From contig NW_003101679.1 in the NCBI RefSeq assembly GCF_000003855.2, positions 1,239,628 to 1,262,617 of the forward strand: 22,990 nt of DNA, written 5' to 3'. The position numbers were made by a program, and so were the translations under genes. Shown here in pieces: positions 9,000-17,650 of this stretch. Every line of letters starts with the position of its first letter. Position 1 is the first letter of the stretch. The notes beneath the pieces are model-generated. The model was not told where the DNA came from, did no database searches, and saw only the letters and a program-made list of their open reading frames with translations. The DNA comes from Blastomyces gilchristii SLH14081 (lineage: Eukaryota > Ascomycota > Eurotiomycetes > Onygenales > Ajellomycetaceae).

Positions 9000-9890
9000 A
9001 ACTCTCTCAACAATATCATGAATATCTAGATGTCTTCTGACAAGATAATATTACAAACATACTTCTCTTATGAGATTCTGAAGTGAATCACAGTATCAAG
9101 TTAGAGAAAAAGAATGATAAGAACTCTGAACTGTTATAAGACTCTCTTTATAATATGTTCTGAGATGAACTTCTTCTTCTTTGAAAGACACTCAATGATC
9201 TGTTGAATAAAGAATTTATATATATTAGCAACTCTTCACTGCAGTCTCTATTCTTTTTACAAAGAAATCAGATAAAGAACTCTGATTCTGTGTGAACTAC
9301 TGAGATCTGAACAGATTGACAAAGAAAGATTGATATCTCTTATCTCTCATCAATAAAACTCTAGCACAGATTGAGTGAGCTCAATGATTTATAAACTAGA
9401 TATCATCACTGCATTTCATAAGATTCATATTATTAAAGAAGATGAATAACTTACAGCATTCTGAACACATTATAATCTCTTTAAATAAATAGTCACATTC
9501 TTTGAACTGACTAATACTCTCAGTACATTTCAGAAGTATATCAACTGAGTATTCTGAGATTTTCTTAATAAGTTTGTATCTACTTATCTAGATAACATTC
9601 TCATGTTCATCAATAAATTCAGAAAAGAATATCAAGAATATGTGTGAAAGATATTACAATAGCTATGAGAAGCAGAACTACTGATAGATATTGATAAGTG
9701 TGATTTTGAAGTCAAGAGTATCAAGTATCTAAGTTTTATTATAGAAGCTGGCAAGGAAATTCAAATGAATTCTGAGAAAGTCTTTATCATTCTTGAATAA
9801 GAAGCTCTGTATACTGTGAAAGATGTACAAAGCTTCATCAGATTTGCTAACTTCTATCAGTGATTCATATGAAACTTCTCAGATATTGCA
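9000..9890 (+). pseudogene. Gypsy-2 reverse transcriptase relic
   Basis: The RT runs from the QYHEYLDVF-type approach (about 9010) through LYNM (about 9150) and KTLNDLLNKEFIYIS (about 9185-9230) to the palm. The catalytic box YLDN is at 9585-9596, with the second Asp now Asn (AAC). KYLSFIIEAGKEIQMN-type sequence (about 9725-9765) and DVQSFIRFANFYQ (about 9820-9860) mark the thumb and connection. Many Trp and Arg codons are TGA. The family order relative to RNase H is preserved without large indels. Confidence 0.88.
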
Positions 9891-10430
9891 AGATCACTTA
9901 CAGATCTCACTAAGAAAGACTCAGTATTTCAATAATCAGCAGACATCAAAGCTGCATTTTCATAGATGAAGAAGATGTTTATTAATATCTCTCTGCTGAT
10001 AATATTTAATTCTGATCATGAGATAGTTGTTGAAGCTGATTTCTCTGACTATGTGACAGAAAAAGTAATATTGTAATATGATGATAAAGATATTCTACAA
10101 TCATATGTCTTCATATCTAAGAAACTGAGTCCTGCTGAATGCAATTATGAGATCTATAATAAGAAACTTCTCACAATTATATACTGTTTAGAAGAATGAG
10201 ACTCTGAACTTTGAAGTGTCTCTGAATTTAAGATAGTCACAGATCATAAGAATCTCAAATACTTTACAACTACTTATAAACTTATCAAATGACAGATGCA
10301 ATGATCTGAGTTCTTAAGTCACTTTCATTTTATAATACACTACTATTCTGACAGCCAGAACTCAATGATAGATGCTCTCTCACAACAAGAGCAGAATATA
10401 TCATTTAATGTAATAGATACTCACTGAATG
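9891..10430 (+). pseudogene. Gypsy-2 RNase H relic
   Basis: Gypsy-type RNase H following the RT connection. Visible landmarks are VVEADFSDYVTEKV (about 10025-10070), [26 protein letters not shown] (about 10120-10197), and FKIVTDHKNLKYFTTTYKL (about 10225-10285), with acidic residues at the expected positions. It ends in an ALS-type boundary near 10375-10395 (MIDALSQQEQN). Stops are scattered at former Trp codons. Confidence 0.82.
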
Positions 10431-10779
10431 AACTAAGAGTATCAGCTCTTGAATCTGAAGATACTAGTTAATTAAGATGAAACAGCTCACAGCACTATAC
10501 ATGCTTCTTCAATTAGAACTATTACTGATATCTTAACTTCTTTCAAATCTACATTAGATAAGCTATAATATACAGCAGCTTAAATTAATGAACTTCTTCA
10601 AGCACTCACTGAAGTAGTACAACAAGAAGCACTCTGATTTTCCTTAGAATTATATGTAAGAACTGATATCTCAGAATGTTCAATCAATGATAATAACACT
10701 CTATGATTCTGTGAACAACACTGAGTCTCTCACTCTGAACCCTTACACACTCAGATAATGCAAGAGATGCATGATTTAT

Positions 10780-11760
10780 ATATAACTGATTATTCAGGCT
10801 GTGAATAACTGTATAGAATAATCTTTCAAGAGTTCTATTAATCTGAGATATTAAATAGCATCAGACACTTCATCTGAAACTGCAACTACTGTTCTTCTAT
10901 TATCTCATGAAAGAACTGTAGAAAAGATCTACTGAAATCACTCAATATTTCTGATAGAATCTGATGAGATGTAGTGATTGACTTCACTATCAATCTATCT
11001 GAGAGTAAGAGTTATAGAAACATCCTGATTATCATGAATTAATTGAGTAAAGATGTAATATTAAAACCTTGTAATAAGATAAATGCTGAATAAGTCACTG
11101 AAGCTTTTCTACAGAGTCTGTTCTATCAGATGTATGAATTGCTGAGATTCATAGTATCAGATCAGAGCTGTCAATTTGTGAGTGCTCTCTGAACTAGAAT
11201 CTATCAAGTTCTCAAGATTATATACTATCTGTCAACTATCTATCACTCTGAGATCAATGATGCATCAGAATAGATAATTCAGACTGTAAAGAATTATCTT
11301 TATAAGTTCTATAATTATTTATAAGATGATTGATATGATCTTCTTCTACATACAGAGATCACTATCAACAGTCAAGATGCTATTTCAACAGATATAAGTC
11401 TGTTCTTTCTTACATATAAATATTACATGAAAGTATTGAATCTTCTAGAGATTATATAGTTCATACTGAACTCTCACAGTTTAATTCAGATCACTGACAA
11501 TATAGTAATAAAGCTTTAAGATATCTGTGATTGAGCAGAGATCTTCATGACAACTGTGAAACAAGATTAAGAGAATTAAATCAATGTTTATTAAGATTTC
11601 ACTGAATAATATAAGATAGAAGATCTGATATGATTAAATCTTAAGAATATACAAATCACACATTTATCTCATACACTAGATTATCATCACATCAGATATA
11701 AAGTGATAGAAGTTCTAGATAGTTATAACTACTATCTTAACACATCATCAGAAATTCATG
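10780..11760 (+). pseudogene. Gypsy-2 integrase relic (D,D-35-E)
   Basis: The N-terminal zinc finger is degraded but recognisable near 10850-10900 (SIRHFI(stop)NCNYC). The catalytic core keeps all three acids: Asp at 10980-10982 (VIDFTI), Asp at 11160-11162 (VSDQSCQF) and Glu at 11268-11270 (NDASE). They share one frame, and the last two are separated by exactly 35 residues as in retroviral-type integrases. Spacing between the first two is 59 residues. The core is therefore free of frame-changing indels, and inactivation is by point mutation alone. Confidence 0.88.
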
Positions 11761-11829
11761 ATGTATTTCACACAAGCTTGCTCTGTCACACTGTCATTAA
11801 TCTGTTCTCTTCTCAGCTGACTTCTGACT

Positions 11830-12032
11830 GACAGTCACCAGGCATCATAGAAGAAGATAATGAGCTTGAGTGAGAGATTGAGAATATTCTTAATAAGAGA
11901 TTCTGTAACTGTAGCTGATAATATCTTGTGAAATGAATCAGCTACAATCAACTGATCTGAACTCTGAGTTCTGTGTTATCTGAAACAGCAGCTCTTGACT
12001 GATAAGAACTACTTCTGAAAGAAGAGGGCTAA
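11830..12032 (+). pseudogene. Gypsy-2 chromodomain relic and pol stop
   Basis: A C-terminal chromodomain reads GIIEEDNELE(stop)EIENILNKRF ... YLVK(stop)ISYNQLI(stop)TL, then SETAALD. Its Trp positions, including those that should form the methyl-lysine cage, are all TGA, the outcome of TGG-to-TGA mutation. The element's own stop is TAA at 12030-12032, directly against the first base of the 3' LTR. Confidence 0.85.
12017..12028 (+). other. Gypsy-2 polypurine tract
   Basis: GAAAGAAGAGGG, an all-purine tract four bases before the 3' LTR, fits the primer site for plus-strand synthesis. It overlaps the last codons of pol, showing how compact the element is. Confidence 0.75.
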
Positions 12033-12365
12033 TGTGGCAGGCTGCGCCTGATCAATTATATAGACTATTTCATTACACTTCATAGATTCTTCCATTCTCA
12101 ATCATCAATTCTCAGCCACTATGAACATGTGTAACATACACTCTGATTCTCAGTCATTTCTGATCACCAATTCTCAGCTGCTACAAACACGCGTATATTC
12201 TTCCGCCCCGAAGCTCCACCGCGTACATCATCATATACATGTATAAATATTCACCTCAATCATCAATTCTCACACTTTCTCTTTCTTTCCTTCTTTAACA
12301 TTTTTATCTTTGTTATATAAGACCTATCAATATTATACCGATCTATTCGGCGTAGGCCTCTTACA
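12033..12365 (+). repeat. Gypsy-2 3' LTR
   Basis: This 333-bp direct copy of 6587-6919 has the same TG...CA ends. By hand alignment the two differ at about 35 mutation events, all C/T or G/A, with no indels. The 3' copy has lost more CpG sites in its left half; the 5' copy has lost more in its last 130 bases. Confidence 0.92.
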
Positions 12366-12370
12366 AAGAC

Positions 12371-14897
12371 TGTTTATTCTTATTTAAAACACTGTACAGG
12401 CATTTGCAGAATTGAAACAAGCTTTTACAGATATCACAATACTGAATCACTTTAATCTCAACTTATTCAGTCAGTGTAAGACTGATGTATCTGAGAATGA
12501 GATCTGTGAAATTTTTTCACAGTTGACACTGAAGGCCTTTCAATGCTAAAACAATTAGAAAATAATTATTTCTGAGAATACAGATAATAAAATGTCTGTG
12601 AGAGAAGGCTTTTTCACAGAGTTTACAAAATACTGTGAATAAAGATCAGTGATCTTCTTCTTCAAGAAGTTATCACTCACACAGAGAAGATATGATATTC
12701 ATGATTAAGAAATATTAGTAATTATTAAATTCTTTAAGATCTTATAATATTATCTTCAGAGTAGTAAGTACTCAGTACAAGTTCTCACTGATTGTACAAA
12801 TCTATGTTACTTCTTGATAATAAAGAGCTTGACAGAATATCAAGTCAGATAAGTAAAGCTGCTTTCAGAGTATGATTTCTATATCTGATACTATTCAGAT
12901 TGACTTAACTCTGCTGATACACTGTCTAGATAATCTGATTATAATATTATTAATACAGAGAAGAATTCTACAAAAGAATCTCTGTTATCACTGTAGAAGA
13001 AGCTGACTGCAGAGAGTTGAGATTCTCTAAAGCTCAGAAACAGCATCAGTAAGACAGCTGTATAACTCAGTATAGAAGATGAAAGAAAACCTGAGTCTCT
13101 GCAGAGAACTGATACTGAAGATCATGAGCTTCTCATATCACATCTTACTATCATTGAATTAATGAAGAATGAAATAGTCTACAATCTTTCAATCTAACTA
13201 CTTTTGAAATTCATTAATAAGTTACAGAAGAGAGATATCTCTACTACAGCTTGAATTTAAAAGTTGAAGAAGAAAGAATCTGATTTAAACTTGAAAGAGA
13301 CAGACTCTGAGCAGGGTGATACTGCTAAGAAATCAAGTCACTGATAACTAGAAGAATATGAACTTCTACTGCTGAATGATTCAGTCTTCATTTCTTGTAG
13401 TAGAACAGTGTGTCAGAAGTTATTGAGAATTTATTATAATAATTATCATACAGAGTACTTCAGATTAGAGAAGACTGAGAAGCTTCTAAAATATAAATAT
13501 ATTTAAAACAAGCTCTGAACAGATGTCAAAGAGTATATTAAAACTTATGATATTTATTAAAGAATAAAGGTTTCACAGTATAAGTAATACAGTAAGTTGA
13601 TATCACTGTCTGTCTCAAAGAGCTTATAACAGAATCTATTAATGAATTTTATAGTTGATCTGCTGAAGTTGATAAGAGTCAAAGAATATGACTCAATTTT
13701 AATTATTATCAACTATTTTATAAAGATGATAAAATATATTTCTACTTATAAAAAGATTAAAGCCTCTGAATTGACTGACCTGTTTTTAGATACTATCATT
13801 TATGATCATAGTGCTCTGAAATTATTGATAACAGATTGAGAATCTCTCTTTATTAGCAAGTACTGATTGATCTTTTACTATCATCTTATAATAAGACATC
13901 TTCTCAGTACTGTATTTCATCTGCAGATAGATGATTAGACTGAATATCAGAATTAGATATTAGAATAGTATCTTCAAGTGTTCTATTTATATTATCAGAA
14001 TGATTGATTTAAACATCTTCTGATCACTGAATTCATATATAACAATATAAAGAATGTAATCTTAAAGATATCTTCTTTCTATACTTATTATGAATATAAT
14101 TCTTCATTACTCAGTGACATTGTGAACAATACTTTAAAGAGAGAGATAGATAGTCAGAATGTTAAATAGATACAGAGAACAGAGTATCTCTCAGTATCAG
14201 AAGTAAAAGTGAGATTGAAACTTTTAAATAAAATTCATAAGAAGACAGTGAAAAGTATTCACTATGCTTAGAAGCAGCAGATAAAATACTATAATTGAAA
14301 ATATCTTTTAATAAAGTTCTTGATAGAGAATCAAGTACTACTTTTAACAAAGAATATCAAGATAATGAGACTGTGTAAGAAGCTCAGTGAGTGATAACTA
14401 GAATCTTTCTCAGTAATAAGAGTGATAAGTAAGCAGATATATGAGTTAAAATTACTCTCAGAATTGAAATTAATTTATTCTGTTTTTTACATTTTCTATT
14501 TGAAACTCTATAAGCAATGTCTCAGAGTGAAGCTGTCTCAGTCAGATAATATTAAGATTGAGAATGATACTGAATATCTTATGAAGAAAATATTGAATAA
14601 GTGAATATATTACAGCAAGCTTCAATATCTCATTATATAAGAAGATTATTTATTATCAGAGAATTCATGAGAATTACTTAAGTATTTGAAAAATGCTGAG
14701 AAAGAGATTGTAAGCTATAAGATAGCTAGTAGAGATCACCTTATTATACATCAGAGATGTTGAGTAAGAAATACTGCTTAAAACTTCTCATTTTTCTTAA
14801 AGAGTTTTTTAGAGATAATCTTGCAGTAATGAGTCAGTGTCTTATGAACTCTGTAACACTCTTCTTCTATTTTCTTTCAAAGAGTTTTTAGAAGTTT
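12371..14897 (+). pseudogene. Gypsy-1 copy A RNase H, integrase, chromodomain relic
   Basis: Continuation of Gypsy-1 pol after the Gypsy-2 insertion. It opens with NTVQAFAELKQAFTD (about 12390), the RT-RNase H junction. RNase H follows to about 12960 (VQVLTDCTNLCYFLITKSLTEYQV; ADTLSR). The integrase zinc finger lies near 13440-13560 (NNYHTEYFRLEKTEKLL ... EYIKTYDIY), with both Cys now Tyr. The core acids are Asp 13657-13659 (FIVDLL), Asp 13834-13836 (LITD) and Glu 13942-13944 (TEYQN), with 58 and 35 residues between them. A VFYIFYLKLY segment (about 14478) leads to a chromodomain at about 14565-14690 (TEYLMKKILNK ... KLQYLI). TGA stops mark lost Trp codons. The homologous copy B is at 17651-20820. 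Confidence 0.87.
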
Positions 14898-14899
14898 AA

Positions 14900-15159
14900 T
14901 GTAACGTGGCGGAATCAAAGCAGTGACTAGTCAGCAGTATTATGTAGAGGTAGTTGTTTGAAAAGCTGTATAGATGAGCTTGACTATCTTGCTTAAATAG
15001 CAAGCTCATAGACTACAGAGTTATTGTAAGAATATCACAGATATGATACTTAGTATACTAAGAAGATTATATAAGACATGCAGTAACTCTTGTATATATT
15101 TCAGTAGAAGAAAAAACAAATCACTGACTTCTTTAATGAGAAGTCAGCATCTAGTTATT
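14900..15159 (+). repeat. Gypsy-1 copy A 3' LTR (candidate)
   Basis: It starts TGTAACGTGGCGGAATC directly after the end of the Gypsy-1 coding relic, as a 3' LTR should. It contains TATATAA near 15068, the palindrome CTTAGTATACTAAG (15049-15062) and a 9-bp-stem hairpin (15124-15147). The end is set only by where similarity to the inverted copy 3273-3530 stops (...CTAGTTATT), so the true LTR may be slightly longer or shorter. Confidence 0.6.
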
Positions 15160-16501
15160 CTATATAGACAATGAGCAGATACTCTTCTCTTATTTCATAA
15201 GTGAGAATAGTCAGAGTGATATCTCAGCAGTGTCTCACTGTTAAGAAAGAGTAATCTGCTGATCTTGTATAAAAGCAGAGTTCTCATATTTATCAATTGA
15301 ATCTTTCTATAATATATCTGAATAATGTCATAGAGTGGTTCAAAACTGGTTTAAACAGTCTGCAGAATGAATGAAATCATTCACATGAAAGTGATGAGTT
15401 ATGTGAAACTGCAGTGAGGTCTTAATATAATCAGAGATATGATAATATTCTTCTCTTTAAGAGCATAGTTCTGATGCTCTTAAGATTATCAGTTTAGAAA
15501 TTATCTTTGTTATATAGTAACAGTTATCAACTGATTTAACAGTGTATATACTGCATGTGATATAAAGAAATAGATGAGTTTTTCTACTAACTGTGTAGAT
15601 CTTTCTTTTCTCATCTTTATTCAAATTAAATATGTAATAAATGAGTTTCTTATATCTTGATTTGAAATGTGAAAAATGTAGTTAACAGTGACTTACAGAT
15701 CTTTCATTATATTCTGTTCTATATATGAAATTCTCTGCAAAAGTAATATATTTTAGAGATAAAGCTAACAGTAGTGATAGAATTTTTTGAAAAGATTCTC
15801 TCTCTCTGTAATATATTTTTCTTCCTCTTCTCTCATCTGTAATAGTGAGTGTATGAAAGCATCATTCTTGAGAGATAATAAGAGGCTTATTCTGACATTT
15901 TCTAGTGAATAAATGTCTTTATGATGCGGCTGCAGTCTTCATAACTGTTAAGAAAGCTCAGTTGAAGGCAGAGATAGCAGTGTTGATGAACTGCAGAAGT
16001 ATCACTCTCATTGTCATATCTTCTTCTTCTTCTTCTTCTGCTTCTCTTACAGCTGTGATGATAGTTACTGTATCTTATAGTGAGGTATCATCTCTTCTGC
16101 TGATTAATTTATCTGTGTTCAGTTCTTTCTCTGTCTCTCTCATCACTGTTGTAATACTGTTCTCTTTCTCAGTTAACACAGTGATATATGACTCTGTGTG
16201 ATCATTCAGAGAGAAACTCAGAAAGAGCTTGATTCTGAGAATAGTGACTTTGAGAAGCTTAATTCATAGTTTCTCTTCTGCAACATGTCTGAGCCCTGCT
16301 CAGAATACTGCTAAGTTGAGTCTGCAGAGTCTCACAGTTTCTTTATCTTCTCTCTGTGAGAAGGCTCTGATACAGTCTCTGATCAGCACTGTCACTTATC
16401 TACACTATGCTAAGCAGCTGAAGAAGAGAGGAATTTTATATACTTATCTCTTCTCTTACTTCTGTTATTTTCATTGTATCTGTAACAATAACTTCTGTCT
16501 C
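15160..16501. other. Unclassified AT-rich stretch, left of DNA element
   Basis: I cannot assign this stretch. A TATAAAAG-like box lies at about 15270, and a perfect 10-bp stem hairpin (TTAAGAGCAT ... ATGCTCTTAA) at 15457-15483. From about 16195 to 15800 the minus strand reads as a charged, helix-prone frame broken mainly by TGA/TAG, including a Glu run (complement of the TTC repeat at 16019-16038) and MRVILLQFINTAISAFN. The plus strand over 15905-16201 is also open but low in complexity and rich in Ser. It may be part of another retroelement or a DNA transposon. Confidence 0.35.
16019..16038 (+). repeat. TTC microsatellite
   Basis: About seven TTC units in a row. It encodes Ser in one plus frame and Glu on the minus strand. 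Confidence 0.8.
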
Positions 16502-16509
16502 TCTGTAAG

Positions 16510-17015
16510 TAGACTGGCCGCCGGGACCATGAATTTCACGTTTGGTCTCATTTGGTCTGGTCCCATACATTTCTTGGCGTGAATCCCGCTGGGACTAGCT
16601 ATTAAAAAAACATGCAAAGTGACTATATATCAGATCTTCAAATGAAACCATGACTTGAAAAAAATGAGAAAGTGGTTTCATTTGGTCCCATTTAGTCCCA
16701 TTCTTGGTATAAAGTTACTATTTTTAGACATTTTAAGGTTTTTTTTAGACTATTTTTAATTTTTTAAAAAGTAACACTTTTTGATAATGCTTAAATGAGA
16801 TTTAAAGTCATTTAAAGCAATAAAAATAATTTAAATTGAGAAGTGGAAATCATGGTCTCATTTGAAAAATGTGACAAGAGTAGACAGTAAGTCTCACTGA
16901 AACAGTATGAAACTACTATCTAATGTTAAAACCGTGTAATGGAATCAGTCGAATTGGTAATGAAACTATCAAAAAATCTGGTCCTGGTCTCAGACACGGT
17001 CACACGGTCAGTCTA
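16510..17015 (-). mobile_element. 506-bp hAT-like non-autonomous element, copy B
   Basis: Inverted copy of 4769-5274, of identical length. It is flanked by a perfect 8-bp duplication TCTGTAAG (16502-16509 and 17016-17023). The ends are TAGACTGGCCGCCGGGACC and, on the other strand, TAGACTGACCGTGTGACC. This copy is the less mutated of the two, keeping GC-rich pockets at 16515-16600. Differences between the copies are all transitions. Nothing in it can encode a transposase. Confidence 0.85.
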
Positions 17016-17023
17016 TCTGTAAG

Positions 17024-17650
17024 TATTATCTCATAGAAAGATATTATATCAGCTCTGACAAGAAGCTCAGATACTTAAGCAGTACAGAGTAAGAGTCTCA
17101 GAGCTTCAAGTATTAATGAATTTCATCAAGACTGAGAAGATTCCTCTTGCTCATCTGTAAAAGAAGATAAAGATGTGAATCTCTGAGATGAAAAAACATC
17201 TCAGAATGACTGATCTCAAGAAGAAGTCAGTCTGTGTCACTGTTGAAAGTACTGCAGAGATCAATTACTGATTGAAGAGAATCTCACTTCAGTTAAAGCA
17301 GATAATTAAGATGCTTTATAAGTTAATAAGTGAATAATTTCAGTATCTCTTATACTCTTCTACAGTATGTATACTCTTCTGCAGTATACTTCTCTGCAGT
17401 ACTGCAGTGCTAACTTCTCAGCAGATAAAGATGTCAGTATCAGAGACTTCAATGATAAAGAATGAGTTTGATAAGAGTATGATTATTGATAAGTAGGCTC
17501 TGATTTCTCTTTTTACTTTTTCAGTGAGCTGCAGTCTTATTAGAATAGCAGCAGTCTGTAAGTTAATAATATTAATCTTTTTTATTAATTTCAAATATCT
17601 CTTTCTTTTCTTATTAATCACTTCAGGTATTTTACACTTGTGTAGTCTCA
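17024..17650. other. Unclassified stretch, right of DNA element
   Basis: This is the continuation of the unknown sequence that the DNA element interrupted. On the plus strand 17040-17330 reads, through a few TGA/TAA stops, as a Lys/Glu/Leu-rich frame with coiled-coil character (LKQYRVRVSELQVLMNFIKT, then LKKKSVCVTVESTAEIN). The minus strand is open over 17418-17651. I could not choose between strands and recognise no family. The right edge is exactly the 3' end of Gypsy-1 copy B. Confidence 0.3.
17351..17408 (+). repeat. Short imperfect tandem repeat
   Basis: Three imperfect units related to TATACTCTTCTGCAGTA follow each other, ending in CTGCAGTACTGCAG. Confidence 0.6.

Larger units (their letters stand above)
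6587..12365 (+). mobile_element. Gypsy-2: complete-length chromovirus, nested in Gypsy-1
   Basis: A 5,779-bp Ty3/Gypsy element with both LTRs (333 bp each), gag, protease, RT, RNase H, integrase and a C-terminal chromodomain. It is bounded by a 5-bp duplication AAGAC. The order RT-RNase H-integrase identifies Gypsy rather than Copia, and the chromodomain places it among chromoviruses, whose chromodomain directs integration to heterochromatin. The empty target is visible in Gypsy-1 copy B on the minus strand near 20185-20200, so this is a real insertion. All coding parts are inactivated by stops. Confidence 0.93.

Noticed and set aside
14162..14350. Open frame on the minus strand
   Set aside because: It is antisense to the Gypsy-1 copy A integrase C-terminal region; the plus strand carries the recognisable protein.
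3273..15159. DIRS or Maverick-type element with inverted terminal repeats
   Set aside because: The coding relic has a DDE integrase and a chromodomain in Gypsy order and no tyrosine recombinase or polymerase B signature.
15905..16201. Serine-rich open frame on the plus strand
   Set aside because: It is driven by the TTC repeat and by loss of stops in a C-to-T mutated sequence; the minus strand is at least as protein-like.
16229..16582. Open frame on the plus strand, 117 codons
   Set aside because: It runs across the border into the 506-bp DNA element, so it is a chance fusion, and its Ser/Leu composition has no family signature.
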